This document shows positions 45,463-57,552 of a DNA stretch of 64,000 nt, piece after piece. Numbering within the stretch: the stretch's first letter is position 1; every line of letters begins with the position of its first letter. The notes under the pieces were generated by a model that saw only the letters and a program-made list of their open reading frames with translations, was not told where the DNA came from and did not search any database. Origin of the DNA: Hofstenia miamia. Taxonomy: Eukaryota > Xenacoelomorpha > Acoela. Made by a program: the position numbers and the translations under genes. The DNA lies in contig SCFE01000044.1 in assembly GCA_004352715.1 (NCBI GenBank), positions 543,075 to 607,074 on the forward strand, read 5' to 3'.

Positions 45463-47010
45463 TCAGTTGTTCAAGAGTTTGAAACAAAAGACGAGCTTTG
45501 CTGCTTTCTCGGTTCCCAAGCGGTTACGAGCTCTTCCGTGCACCCATCTGAAGGTTGAGAACAGCCTTTCGAGAGGAGCGGTTGATGGACTGCACGAGAG
45601 CAGCCCTTGAATAATTTGCAAAATATTACTGTCAATGTCGAAGAGTTTCCACCAATCAGTCTTGACGTTGAATTGCATTATGGTAGAAACCAAGTTTGGG
45701 TGCATAGTGTTTGCAAGATCAAGGGCGAGAGTCTTTTCATCATTGGTGAGAATGTCTTTTTCTACATATCTAGGAAACTGAGGTAATGAAAATTTGTCAA
45801 ATTCATCTTCCGTCAATCTGATAACATCTTCTGCTTCTCCGTCGGCAAAACGTTGTGTAAATCATGTGACAGATCATACCATGCGACGAGAGCATCAGCT
45901 AAGTTGACGGTGGAGCCTTGAACCTTGTCCAAAGTTGAAGATAGTGGTTTGAGGATTTTCCTTAGATACTCCACGTTTCGTTTTATACTGACGTTTGTGA
46001 GTATTTTGTATATTTTGGTTGGCATGTTCTTCTTATCCTCATAGTGATCTTCAGCAATGGTCAATAGATGAACCCAGATGTTTAGAATAAGCTTGGAGTG
46101 AGTCACACATGCTGTTTCATCTTGTGTTTCCTTGCAACATTAGCTTCCGTGAGCACTTTTGTTTCAACCAAGCGGCGGCTTGTGGTGATTTCGGAAAAAC
46201 TTTATTACTTCCACAACATTGTCTGTCACAGCTGGCATCTGGAGATCTCTGGCAAGCAGGTTGAGAACATGCTCTGAACAGCCATACATACTGATCTCTT
46301 TGACAATCGGATCAGTGTCTTTCATCAATTCCACTCGCAGTTTCTTGACATTACCAGTATTGTCGGTCACAAATCCGCACACCTTGAAGTTAAATTCTTC
46401 TGTTGATTTTTCTATTGAAGCTTTGGCCTGACACTGCAGATACTTAGCGTCATGACTGGTATCACCAGTATCAACAAGATATGCTTCTCCTCGTATGGTA
46501 TTTGCCGCCATGCAAATTATTGGTTTGTTATGCCCATTTGACCATCCGTCAAGACTGAGCGTCACATTTGTTCCACCAAGTTTTTCTTTCGCTGATATGA
46601 CACACTCTACGTGAACCTCTTCAAGTAAATCTCCCGCAATTTGATGCCTGTTCGGCGGATGGTAACTTGGACGCAATGCTGCACAGAGTTGCTTGAACGA
46701 CTGATGCTCAACGTGGTTGAATGGTGCGTTAGTGGAGTAGAAAAATTTAGCTACTGCATTGTCGATCTTCTTTTTTGCTGCAACTGTAGTTGAACTGGCG
46801 AACGGTTTAATTGACATCTTTGGTTGTTTTGGAACGGGTGGTTGCAGATCCGATTAGTCAGTAGATGGACCTGATATCGCAGTAGATGAGCCGGGAGATG
46901 CAGACTCATTATCGTCCGTGCATTTTTCGTAGTGTTTGATGAGTCGAGAAACTACGCCTTGTGTTCCCAGATTACATCTTTTACAAGTCGCCCAAGGACC
47001 CTTGTTGCCA
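45463..47010 (-). pseudogene. hAT transposase with BED zinc finger, frameshifted
   Basis: From 47010 down: a BED finger, GPWATCKRCNLGTQGVVSRL then IKHYEKC (C-x2-C..H-x4-C), an in-frame TAG before SDLQPPVPKQPK, and the continuous stretch 46817-46164. That stretch has KKIDNAVAKFFYSTNAPF, LSLDGWSNGHNKP (first catalytic Asp), CGFVTDNTGNVKKLR (second Asp region) and YGCSEHVLNLLARDL. After shifts at about 46160 and 45815, IWVHLLTIAEDHYEDKK and the C-terminal LSCSPSTAPLERLFSTFRWV..KAAKLVFCFKLL give the hAT dimerisation region with its conserved Glu, ending at 45463. The few frame breaks and intact ends suggest recent activity. Assembly errors may explain some breaks. Confidence 0.88.
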
Positions 47011-47391
47011 TCCTAAANGATATGCTTCTCCTCGTATGGTATTTGCCGCCATGCAAATTATTGGTTTGTTATGCCCATTTGACCATCCGTCAAGACTGAG
47101 CGTCACATTTGTTCCACCAAGTTTTTCTTTCGCTGATATGACACACTCTACGTGAACCTCTTCAAGTAAATCTCCCGCAATTTGATGCCTGTTCGGCGGA
47201 TGGTAACTTGGACGCAATGCTGCACAGAGTTGCTTGAACGACTGATGCTCAACGTGGTTGAATGGTGCGTTAGTGGAGTAGAAAAATTTAGCTACTGCAT
47301 TGTCGATCTTCTTTTTTGCTGCAACTGTAGTTGAACTGGCGAACGGTTTAATTGACATCTTTGGTTGTTTTGGAACGGGTGGTTGCAGATC
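46478..47391. repeat. 373-bp duplication within the hAT element between single Ns
   Basis: 46478-46850 and 47019-47391 match with offset 541. The Ns at 47018 and 47392 mark an inserted contig piece. Taken as an assembly artefact. Confidence 0.9.
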
Positions 47392-47666
47392 NAGACAGAA
47401 ATAAAATAACACAAACCTTAGTTGATTTTATCTAATTTCTCCATATGTCGCTTGGAGTTCGTCCAGGCATCGCGGTAACCGTGTAAATACTGAAATATGC
47501 TGTTTGTTTGTAGCAGCAAATAGGTCAACCAATCAGAAGCGCCAGCAGCACAGTGCATAAACTATCTGAAATGGGCACCTGGATTTATTTGATTTAAATA
47601 GCTGGATTTAAATCTGATTTAAATCATTGATTTAATTGATTTAAATCAAACAACTCTGGTTCTAAT

Positions 47667-48564
47667 TTGCCTTGCCCGTCACATTTTGTGAGTATCTGAA
47701 ATTAATTTTATAATTTATATGTATACTTTCCATCAGTACCAATTTTTTATAACAATAGAATAATGAAAACAATAGAAAATATAAAATCATGTTTTCTATA
47801 ACAAATTATTCGCCTTTGATCAGTGCTGCTCAGTTCAATGAGATACTTAGAAACTTTTTCTACCTTTTTGAATGATTTGTTGTATTCAAATACATAATAG
47901 TTTATTCAATACTGTTATTATTGTCTCAAATTATTTAAATCCATTGTTCTATTGTACTTGTACTCTACCTTGACCTCTCTAAACAAACAAAATTAAATCT
48001 TTCCTACTTCGGGAATAAAAAAACTCACTTTTGAGTGTATAGAAAATTTCCAAAAAACACGATTTTTTTAAGACTCCATGGAAAACCACCTGTTGTGGCC
48101 ACCTGCTAGTAAATACGGATTTTTTCCGTTCACATCAACTCCAAATGAGCAAGACTACCTCTTAGCCAAGTTTCATTTAAATTGCATCAGTAGAATCGGA
48201 GTTATGAAGAGTGGCGGAATCCCCCTCTCCAAGCCCTGTATATATAGGGTTAAATTATTGCATAACAAAAATCCTATTGATATTTTAAGAATGTTAGATT
48301 TACTGCATTCAATCACTTTGCCTTGAAATAGTTAACGGTATGCACTCTCAATGCATCTTAAGTTTTTTGGACTCCATAAGCATACTTCAATAAAAAATTA
48401 TATATTTCATTAAAAATATTTATATTTTTGTGTACGTAATCTGAAATTTTAGTAAATGTTTACATTACTTTTTTATTACTTTGAAATGTTCTATTGAGAT
48501 TGTACTACTGATATATGCCCTCAATTAAACTATGTACGATGTTAATTAACATCTACTTGTTTAG
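47667..48564. other. No gene seen; region upstream of the TRIM gene
   Basis: AT-rich. The 48078-48326 open frame has no recognised domain. The promoter and any 5' exon of the downstream gene would lie here, but no convincing core promoter was picked out. TGTTTAG just before the ATG could be a 3' splice site joining a non-coding exon. Confidence 0.45.
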
Positions 48565-50472
48565 ATGACTGAATACAATGAATTCATTTCTTGTCCTGTT
48601 TGTCTGCAGCATTATGAAGAACCGTATGTTCTAAACTGTCTTCATTCAATGTGTAAAAAATGTCTGGAAGAATGCATTAATCGTAACTTTCAAGTCACTT
48701 GTTCACTGTGTCAATTTCATACAGATGCTACAAATTGTAAGCCTGACTACAGAATCAAAGAGTTTTTGGATTTTTTGAAACCCACTAATTCGAAACCCAT
48801 CAATTTTTCATCTCTGCGTCGTTGTGATATTTGTGATGACATTATTGATCCATGCGAAGTTCATTTATGTAAAGATTGTAAAGACATTATCTGCATGTCC
48901 TGCCGAATTGTTCATGGTAAAGGAAGAAGAACTAAATCACATACAGTCTATTCTCTAAACCAGAAACCACCGCCTTTTTGCAAGGCACATAATAAGAAGT
49001 TCGAGTTTTATTGTAATGAATCTACGTGTAGATCACTACTCTGTGTGAATTGCGCTCTTGTCTTCCATGATGGACATGAAAAACGAACCTATGAAGAGCA
49101 AACCCAGATGCAATTAAATGAATTTAATCAAACAATTAAAATTGTGAATAATAAATTGGATGAATTGAGATATTTTGTTCACTATTCGAAGAAATGCAAA
49201 CTAGAGGTGGAAAACAAATTTGTTGAAGTCGAAGCAATTGCACGTAATAGACGTGATCTTATATATAAAAATGCAAAAGAAGCCTACGAGAAAGAAGTGG
49301 CAAATATTTACACTAAAAAGTTTGAGTTTGTTTTAAAAATGAATGATAGCATTGTGAAGTTAGAAGCATCGGAAAGAATTCTTGCGCATCTTTTGAGGTT
49401 CATACAAAGCTGTATCGATAAAAAATCGTATTATGATATGTTCGATTCCAGTTCAGCTATAAATGAAATTCTAGAAAAGCAGTGTCGCATTAGTTTCCCT
49501 TTTGTAGAAGTCGATTCAATGCAACTAAGTTCCGAAAAAATCGATGAGAATACAATTGAAAAAGCCGTTCATGCATGCATTGGCCCCTTCCAAGCAAACA
49601 TTATAGAGACTAGAGATTCGATTTTGTCTAACAAAAGACGGCGGCAGTTTTATAATAGTTTAGTCTGTCCCAGAATAATCGGACGCATTTATTCACATTC
49701 TGGTCTGTGTGATATTCTGTATGACAAAGATAGTGACTCAATTTATTCCTTAAGGTCAACATCGCAAAGCGAAATGAATTTTCTCACAAAGTATTTAAAA
49801 AATGGAAATAAAAGTGAGCTTCCAATTCATAATTGCCATTATACATTTCTTCAAAATTATATGGCATTTCTACCAAATGGAAACTTGCTAATGTTATGTT
49901 ATTCTGGAAAAGACGTCGCTGACCGGTTAATAACAGTAGATAAAAATTTATCTAGCGCGAAGGAATTTGTTGTTCCCTTTTGCAATTCTAAGGATATAAA
50001 GATTTTATGTTCTACTTCTTGCAAGAAATTCGTATTTTTTCTTTCCACAAGTAACATCGTCTATAAGTACTGTGTAACTTCGAATTCACATGAAGAGGCG
50101 ATTGTACCATTAACTACACTTGCATGCTACATGGATGTGAGTGCGAATTTAGACCATATTGCCTTCGGAAGCTTTCATGAGATCCATTTGTTTTCTTTCA
50201 CTGAGAAGATCATCTTACGTTCTATTGGCACAGCCGAAACGTTCTATTGGGGAATTTCATTCTTAACGGAAGACATTCTGATTGCTGCGTTGAAAGAAGA
50301 TTCTCTTAATATTTTTAATACTTTAGATGGTGAGTTGCTTAGAACTATTAAGAATGTTAAAGATGAAAACAGCAAAGATCTTGAAATACGCCATCCGCAA
50401 TTAATACGTAAATGTACAGATTCATCGATCATTATTAATGATGAGAGAACAATTCTTAAGATTTCGCTTTAG
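48565..50472 (+). CDS. TRIM-type RING/B-box protein, probable E3 ubiquitin ligase
   Basis: An uninterrupted 635-residue frame, the only convincing intact gene here. Residues 10-49 form a C3HC4 RING finger (C10, C13, C25, H27, C30, C33, C46, C49), which in this family binds E2 enzymes and transfers ubiquitin. Residues 87-126 are a type 1 B-box (C87, C90, C102, C105, C110, C113, H117, H126). Residues 139-171 are a type 2 B-box (C139, H142, C150, C155, C160, C163, H168, H171). Charged heptad-like sequence from about 172 to 300 suggests the coiled coil for dimerisation. The C-terminal half (about 380-635) has repeated beta-strand-like blocks (FLPNGNLLMLCYSGK, MDVSANLDHIAFGSF, GISFLTEDILIAALKEDSLN), suggesting a beta-propeller that would recognise substrate. 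The start is the first ATG before the RING. It is probably cytoplasmic; substrate unknown. Confidence 0.88.
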   Translation: MTEYNEFISCPVCLQHYEEPYVLNCLHSMCKKCLEECINRNFQVTCSLCQFHTDATNCKPDYRIKEFLDFLKPTNSKPINFSSLRRCDICDDIIDPCEVHLCKDCKDIICMSCRIVHGKGRRTKSHTVYSLNQKPPPFCKAHNKKFEFYCNESTCRSLLCVNCALVFHDGHEKRTYEEQTQMQLNEFNQTIKIVNNKLDELRYFVHYSKKCKLEVENKFVEVEAIARNRRDLIYKNAKEAYEKEVANIYTKKFEFVLKMNDSIVKLEASERILAHLLRFIQSCIDKKSYYDMFDSSSAINEILEKQCRISFPFVEVDSMQLSSEKIDENTIEKAVHACIGPFQANIIETRDSILSNKRRRQFYNSLVCPRIIGRIYSHSGLCDILYDKDSDSIYSLRSTSQSEMNFLTKYLKNGNKSELPIHNCHYTFLQNYMAFLPNGNLLMLCYSGKDVADRLITVDKNLSSAKEFVVPFCNSKDIKILCSTSCKKFVFFLSTSNIVYKYCVTSNSHEEAIVPLTTLACYMDVSANLDHIAFGSFHEIHLFSFTEKIILRSIGTAETFYWGISFLTEDILIAALKEDSLNIFNTLDGELLRTIKNVKDENSKDLEIRHPQLIRKCTDSSIIINDERTILKISL

Positions 50473-51325
50473 CCACTGCCGGGATTTTTGTTGTGGATTA
50501 TAGATGGTTTTCCATTATGCTGGATAAACTGTTTCATTATTTTTAGCGGTGAGAATGTTCCATCCATCGTCCAGGAATTGTCAATAGCCATAACTATGTC
50601 ACTGTTGTTGTTATTGTTTTGCAATGAGCCAGTTATTCCATCAAATTTGTTCCTCCAAATAGTGTATTTCAGTTCAAATCCCTTGCAGGTATTAATCATG
50701 ACCAAGCGGTATCCATTATATAGAAAAACTTTAGTTAAGTATAGAGTTATTGTTTGCCGATATGGTTTTTATGTGTACCTTTAAATGTATTTTTAAGGAA
50801 TTACTGTATTTAAGTTGCATTTATAATTATGTCATTTGTTCCATTTTAAGATTTGTATTTTTATGATTAAAACGTTTGCAACTATAATGTGTTATCATCT
50901 TCAGCTTCAAATTTTTTTTATATGGACATGGGTGTGTATGTGCATATTATGATGCAGTTTTAACGCTAAAGCGTTTACTGTTAATCCAGGGGCGTACGCT
51001 TTTATACAATAAAACTAATATTTCAGAACAAAGTTAAACAAAGTTGACAATATTTAACAGGACATGTTTCATTGTTTGCTATTGGTAAAACAGCATAACA
51101 ATGACGAACAAATTTACTTATGACATTGGGTATTTTTATTTTACAGTCTTTATGTTTTAACTTCAAGAAAACAGGCGGGAGCCTCTCCTTACATAGTGCA
51201 TTTATATTCCTTTCTAATTTTAAATCAGTATAACACATAACGTTATGCAAAGTAGGCTTATTAGGAATTATATAAAAATTATCATACTATTATAGTATTG
51301 CAAAAGAAATTCTTTTTCATATATA
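50473..51325. other. 3' flank of the TRIM gene; no other gene seen
   Basis: Presumed 3' UTR then AT-rich DNA. 51218-51325 repeats at 51609-51716 across the inserted mariner piece. Confidence 0.5.
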
Positions 51326-51326
51326 N

Positions 51327-51607
51327 TGAAGGCCAGTAACAATAAGGTCTTTCTGTTGGTTAACTTTGGTCGGACGACAGTGAGTTTGGGTTGTTCAGGT
51401 CTACGCCAAGCCATCTTCTGTTGCTTTGTAGGAGCTGTTTCAAACAAAAACCAACTCTCATCCTCGGTTGCCCAGTAGTGTAACAAGTAATCCAAGGAAT
51501 GATTATCAAATAAGGCGACGAAGTTGGTAGCACATGCTAGCCTGTCAAGTTTGTTTGCCGCAGAGAGATGATGAGGGACCCAAGTTGAGCAGATTTTTTT
51601 CAAACCC
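51327..51607 (-). pseudogene. Mariner transposase fragment between two single Ns
   Basis: The minus strand reads KKICSTWVPHHLSAANKLDR then RLACATNFVALF, DYLLHYWATEDESWFLFETA and PTKQQKMAWRRPEQPK. This matches mariner transposases (ARWVPHxLTxxQKxxR..LxxIVTGDETWxxxYxPETKxQSxxWxxxxSP). The first catalytic Asp of TGDESW reads TEDESW, so the acid is kept. Only about 90 residues are present. The piece is bounded by Ns at 51326 and 51608 with the same flank on both sides, so it may be a heterozygous insertion or a misplaced contig. Confidence 0.8.
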
Positions 51608-51716
51608 NTTTTAAATCAGTATAACACATAACGTTATGCAAAGTAGGCTTATTAGGAATTATATAAAAATTATCATACTATTATAGTATTGCAAAAGAAA
51701 TTCTTTTTCATATATA

Positions 51717-54119
51717 ATTTATAATTCATAAAATAAAGTTTAAAAACTCATTACAAAATCTCATTGAGACGATTAAAGATGTGTACAATTATCAGTGGAA
51801 AGTTAAAGTAATGTATAGGTACTAATTAGTAAGGCGACCCCATTTTGATCCAAAAATTACGTTTTTTAACCTAATGATTGTTCAATTTTGACTATAATTT
51901 GAATTTAGGGTAAAACAGGGGATTAAAGGGAAAAATTTAACATCACAGTGGATAAAATGGACGATAAAGTATTTCCCACGTTTTTAGATAGAAAGTTGCG
52001 GTTTTGCACATTTTCTTCAGAAGAGAAGCTTCTTCAAGTGAACATGTCGTAGCAGTGCGCGATTGTAATTTTGTAATATGGCTGGACTGATGTCTGGCAT
52101 AGTAAAATGTTCAGTAAATGGTTTTGCTCGATTCTTTGGATATAATCCCAAAGTGCTGTTTTGACACGATCTATTAATTCTTTACCAGCTTATCGACATT
52201 CTTGCATTTTCACCTGATTTCAGCACAATTGTGAAGTAACTGCACCGCGCATGTCACATAGAAAAGTCTCGAGTAAAAGGCAACGTAAGAGAGCAACAAA
52301 ATAATATTGTTCTTTGCTATTTCAATTTTTCATGGCGTCATCAATCTGTTATTAAACAAATGCATGATATTGAGGCCCTTCTAGCAAAGTCTGGAGCTGC
52401 AATATCACTTCCAGGAATGTTAAAATAGTTGCCACAATTGATTCCAAGTTCAACGACTACTATCATTACATCATTCAAAACCTCTATAACACGAGTTTCT
52501 TAATGTTCTTGTTAATGTGTCGCTTGTGGATTGCCGAGTTGTATTGCAGTACTCCAATTTAAAGCTCACTTTAAAATTAATGAGACATCCTTAGCACCAA
52601 AGTACGTAAAGCAGCTCTTCAACATTTCGCACCAACAGACTCTACTGCGCTCCTATAGCACTGCTCCGTAGCTGGTTAGTTCACTATTGAAAACCAAACA
52701 AAACTATCATTGCATTAGCATTTCTGGACCGTATTTTTGAAATGCCCTACCCGATCAAGTCAGAGGAGCCGAAAGTTCCCCAAACTTCGGCGAATTCTCA
52801 AGACAGCACTTTTCACAGAATATTATTACTAGTTCAATCAATTAAACTGCTTTTGAATTTTGTAAATAAAAATGGATTTGTATAAATTGAAATATATAGT
52901 GATTGATGGTAAAATTTCCAAATGAAATTTTTTTTTAAAAATTTACGTTTTCATAATAACACCTACCTTTTCGACATTTACACCAGTTTCTGAATATAAA
53001 TGAAATTGAGACTGAAGGAAATATTTACTACAAAGGGTTATCATAAATCAATTATACATGAATTACAGAAACATAAATTAGGTGCGCAACTTTTACCAAT
53101 AATTACTTTTGTTGGTCATTTTGCAATTTTGCTTTCTTAGTTTGAATATTTCTCATTTCGGTTAGGCTTCAAAAATTGGTCATCCTAATTCTTCTATGTC
53201 AAAATTTTAGAAACAAATTTCAATACATTGGTAAAATTTTGTTCAAAATATAGCCTTCTTATATTATAGGTCAAATTTACATTGAACCTTTGACAAGACG
53301 TAAAATTAAATTGAAACTAGCAAAAAAATAAAGGAATTTTATGGAAAAGTTCGTAAGAGTGACCGTTATACATAAGTTTGTAGGGCATATAATTCAGAAA
53401 CATTATTCATTGGCTGCAAAATAACGAAGCATAAAATAGTTTATCAACGTTTCGATTTCTTCCATTCAAATTAATATGGAAGCTTTATTTGAATTTTAAA
53501 TCTCATAAAATTCAACTATCAGTTTCTTGTAGATCTTTGCATTTCCTATGCTGATATGTTGGTTCAAACTATTTAGAGACAAAAGTTTTAATGAGAATTA
53601 TGTAAAACCTGAATATATATTAATAGAAATCGCGAAATAATGGCAAATTTGAAATTTACGTTAACTATTTCTCAAATGTATGCAATGAAATTCTAGCAAA
53701 CAAATTTAAAAAATGCATGAGTTTTTGTGGATTGTGCTGCTAAAATGTACAAACAGAAAATTTAACCTCGCTCAAAAATGAAATTCTGTTCACAAAAGCT
53801 AGTCCAGAATTATTTACTAATTGATTAGGAATCTTAATTAATTTGAATCATGTGACGGAAATGCTTAGCTTAATGACTAGCTTCAAGTATATTCTTCCCA
53901 CATAAATGTTAAAATCACGTACTATATTATTAATCATTTCTGGATATATTGAAAGTAACCCAGTGCCAATAATTTCGGAAAATAAAACTAATGATGTGTT
54001 AAACAAATTCAAAACGAACCTTAAGATTATTTATCTATAAGTCCTTGTGCAAATCACAATGAATTTATTTGAATGGTAAGCAAAATCGGAAGCAACGCAA
54101 TGTGTCTTTTCAGAAACGG
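51717..54119. other. No gene recognised
   Basis: AT-rich sequence. 52000-52800 has slightly higher GC and may be old transposon DNA, but no motif was identified. Confidence 0.5.
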
Positions 54120-54960
54120 ACAGATTTGTGAGATTACCAGTAATAATAATGCTTTTGAAAGTTTTTAGGTTGAGATTATAAATCCTAATAGTACAAGATA
54201 TAAGCAATTAATAAACTATTACTACCCGAATAAAACGCTCACAAAAAGTTTTTGACAACTTGAAAATGAAATTATAACTGCTTTAAGCATTAATGATAAT
54301 ATTTTAATGGGGGATTGGAATATTAATTTCCTAATAATTAATGAGAAACCTAAGCTACAAAACTTTATTTCAACATTTAACATTTCTTTAGTTAATCAAA
54401 CTTTTCCATTTAAGATTGATCTTGGTAGTCAAAGACAAATTGACTATTTTTAACATCTCAGAGCATCACTTCATATGACTATATCTGCTCTGAATTTCTT
54501 TTTTCAGATAATTCTTATAATCTCATATCACCAATCTGATATTAAGCCATTTAGCCACTAAAAGAGGTGTAAAAATTAGAGATCAAGAGGAAATCGAACT
54601 ACTTAAATGTTTCTTGAAATATGAAAACTGGAATTCCGTAATTTCCTCAACTATGCTTAATCAAATCAAAATTTTAAAATTTTAGTTAGATATTTGCTGA
54701 CCTGAGAAGATTCTCAAATTTGAAAATAAACATTCTATTTCTTTTTTACACAAAAAACAACTTTGGATAAATTTTACATGCACTGAACTTATTAGGAAAA
54801 ATGGAAATGTTGGCAAGTTTATTTAGTATCTAAAACTAACAAATGTCATACTGCTTATTAAGAGCTCGTAATCTATGTAACATCAAACTAAGAAATGCGT
54901 GCAATTGTTTTGTAAGATTAGAATACAAAAATCTAACTTCTCAAAGAAGGAAATAGTAAT
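54120..54960 (+). pseudogene. LINE apurinic-type endonuclease fragment
   Basis: Frames give NPNSTRYKQLIxYYYPNKTL then IITALSINDNILMGDWNINFL. The latter is the endonuclease block LMGDFNxNL, with the Asp and Asn of the active site. NFISTFNISLVNQTFPFKID and GSQRQIDYF (usual SxxQIDYI) come next, then a degraded SDH region near 54530. To about 54950 there are HKKQLWINFTCTELIRKNGN and RARNLCNIKLRNAC, as in the linker before the RT. Stops are frequent and no RT follows. It is from a jockey/CR1-like LINE, possibly the same family as the RT scraps at 8965 or 30715, but they do not overlap. Confidence 0.68.
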
Positions 54961-55419
54961 TCACAAACAAACTTCTAAATAAAAAAACTACAGACAGCAA
55001 TAAAATCGAAATTATAATTTACAAGTTGTGAAATTATTAGATTTATTAAGTCTAAAGAATAATTCCAGTGGACCTTCATACATACCAACTTGGTTTCTAA
55101 ACGATACATATGAGTTGTTATGGAGGCCGAGACGAGGTTCCATTTTTTTCTGATTGGTCGGGAGGTGGGTGGAAGCCCTAGTAGCACAAAGTTGTTCTTT
55201 GGACGTCGTTCAGTGCACATTTAGGAACGGCAATATCTGTCCGCCAAAATGACACAAAATAGACGTGGTGGGGAACTGACAATATTTGGACAAGAAAAGT
55301 TACAATATAAATACATAAAGAAACAATAATTTAAGTAATGCGATGATGGTATTGAATGAAAAATATTAAAAAATATGAAAATTTTTTTACAGAATATCTA
55401 ATAAATGAAATACAAAATG
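54961..55419. other. No gene recognised
   Basis: The 54975-55220 minus-strand frame shows no known family. The sequence near 55060-55260 is GC-raised and may belong to a transposon edge. Confidence 0.4.
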
Positions 55420-57254
55420 CTGAACAGTTTGTCATGCAGGACAGTTATTGCAATTAATTCCAACAACTTCCGAATGCATGCCATAAACTGGTGTTCTCAC
55501 AAATCTGACACTGTTGTCAAGTCATATTGCAAGCTCTTATCATCCTTTCACTTTCTTGACATAGGATGCAGCGGCATTTCTCACCTCCTAGGGGTGCTGG
55601 AGTTAGTGCTTCTGGGTGGTTGCCTTGGGGCTGCGGTCCAATATAGTCTTCTATGTCTTTCACAAGATATTGATGAAGTCCAGTTTTGTTTTGAAGGCGC
55701 CTTTCCATGTAAGAAGCAGCAAGTTCTTTAGCCAATGTCTTCAGAAATGTTCTTCTGCAATGCTTTGTATATTTATTTCTCCAATTTTTAAGGCGCAGAT
55801 CGTAAAGTGTTGACAGTTTATACCAGCAACATCTAGACAGTTTTCAAAATGTACCAATGGCCATCTGAGTAACTTGACTCAGGTAGTATGCGTTTTACAC
55901 ATGTGGTCGATGACATCAATTCCAGCCTTTGTTCGATTATATTCAAGAATGATGTCAGGTTTTCTGAATTCATCTGGATTATTGCTTGTGGCTTTTTTGT
56001 GATGCTGGGATGAAATCATGAACACTGTTTTTTGTGTTTTGCCTGGTATGCACAAATAGTTATCTTGTGATTTGTCTACCAAAGAGAAACTTAGATTCAT
56101 GAATCTGCATTGGCTGATGAAGTTCAGGTCCTATTTTACACTTATTTTTTATAAGGGTTCTGAGATATGTCAATCTATGATTTTTCAGTAAGGTATTATT
56201 CAAGTTGAACTTAGAAAAAAATTGATCTCCTGTAACATTCCGTGATGTTCCATAGTATGGTGATACTAGATCTAAAACCAATTTTGTGACAGTGTTATTT
56301 TCTTTGTAAATTGTCTTTGCATCATTATTAACTGGCGCTTTTGTCAGGTGATTTCCCTTCAAGAAAAATCTTCTTTCAGCATCTGCACACCAGTGATACA
56401 TCTCGCCATACTTGCCTGGCTTCTTTGGATTGTATGTATGGTGTGGAGACCAACATCTACTTGAAACAAGCTGTTCATCAAAAACAAGGTGGGCTGAAGG
56501 TATAGACAAATTTGCATTGAAATCTTCCCATAGCTCTTGCACAGCAGCACAACTGTCTGCAAATTTCCTTTTATTTCATGTTTCATAATAATCAAATCTA
56601 ATAGCTTGTAACCATGCTTTGAATAAATTTTTAGACATAACTGATCAATAAACAGAATTTGCTTGCTCAGACCAGAGCTCATCAATTGGATTTTTTGTAT
56701 TAAACATCACACCATGATAATAGAAAATTCCCATCAGTGCTTTCAGTTGAGCTACAGTAAACTGAACATTCATATTATAGGCATTGGCTTTCTTCTGTGA
56801 GTAGCCAACTATCTTTTGCAACATGTTTTCTGTAAAGAAAAGTTGACATGTTTCTCCAGTGCTCTTTTTATATGCAGTTTGCTTATCACCAGAATTTCCA
56901 TGAAAAACATTTGCATGATATCTTGTACCCTGTGAAGGAGGAGCTTCAAAAGACCACTGATGACCATTCTTATCCATGCATTGTGCTATGTCAGCACTGT
57001 TATCTTCACTTTCACTTTCATCTGATTTGAGGAGTTTTCATCAGCTTGATTCCGAGGTTCAACAAGGGTTTCAGCTTCTTCAACCTCTGACACATCCAAC
57101 TCTTCTTCAGTATATCCACTGTCAGAATCTGATATTTTGAGGAAAAATTAGTAATACCTGAGTCCATTTCGTGCCACAAATTGACCTTTGACCCTCGCCG
57201 GCATGGATATGATGTAATTGTGTACTTTGGCCATTTGTGTATCTCTAACGTCAT
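55420..57254 (-). pseudogene. piggyBac-family transposase, frameshifted
   Basis: From 57254 down: an acidic leader (EEELDVSEVEEAETL), GHQWSFEAPPSQGTRYHANV (near 56970), QLKALMGIFYYHGVMFNTKN (near 56720), then SIPSAHLVFDEQLVSSR with the first catalytic Asp in the DEQ motif. NPKKPGKYGEMYHWCADAE and LVLDLVSPYYGTSRNVTGDQ follow, with the second Asp near 56225. YNRTKAGIDVIDHMCKTHTT (near 55890) holds the third Asp. Next, LLRWPLVHFENCLDVAGIN gives the usual RRWPxxxFxxxLNxxxIN. The C-terminal Cys-rich domain is recognisable as RCILCQESERMIRACN and CQICENTSLWHAFGSC down to about 55440. All three catalytic acids survive, while frames change several times. Terminal repeats and TTAA flanks were not located. 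Confidence 0.82.
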
Positions 57255-57552
57255 TGGAATATATTCTGTTTTGTGTTGGTAAATACATTTGTTTATTGTT
57301 TAAAATGTAGCCAATTTTTTTTATGCATATACGTTTTTGGAATTACATAAGTAAGAAATCCCATGAGATTATTGCAGTCTATTGTTTAATTAATTTTTTT
57401 ATTCATATTACATAAATAATTGGACGTGGATATTGCTGGTGGTGTTTTACTGACGTCATAATGTGTTGACTGATTAAACAAGTCAGTCTATATATTCACC
57501 CAAATTATCAGATAAAATCATTATTTTTATTCTACGCAAATTCACTTTTCTT

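Larger units (their letters stand above)
45278..47666. mobile_element. hAT transposon with terminal repeats and 8-bp target duplication
   Basis: GTTCTAAT flanks the element at 45278-45285 and 47659-47666. The left end is CAGGGTTGGAAAAAAATC and the right end, complemented, CAGAGTTGTTTGATTTAAAT, matching in the first eight or nine bases with one or two changes as hAT ends do. ATTTAAATC repeats lie just inside both ends, and these are likely transposase-binding sites. The apparent length (45286-47658) is inflated by a 373-bp duplication between two single Ns. The element carries its own transposase on the minus strand. Confidence 0.93.

Noticed and set aside
50244-50705. Minus-strand frames over and after the TRIM gene
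   Set aside because: Shadows of the intact sense gene and its 3' flank.
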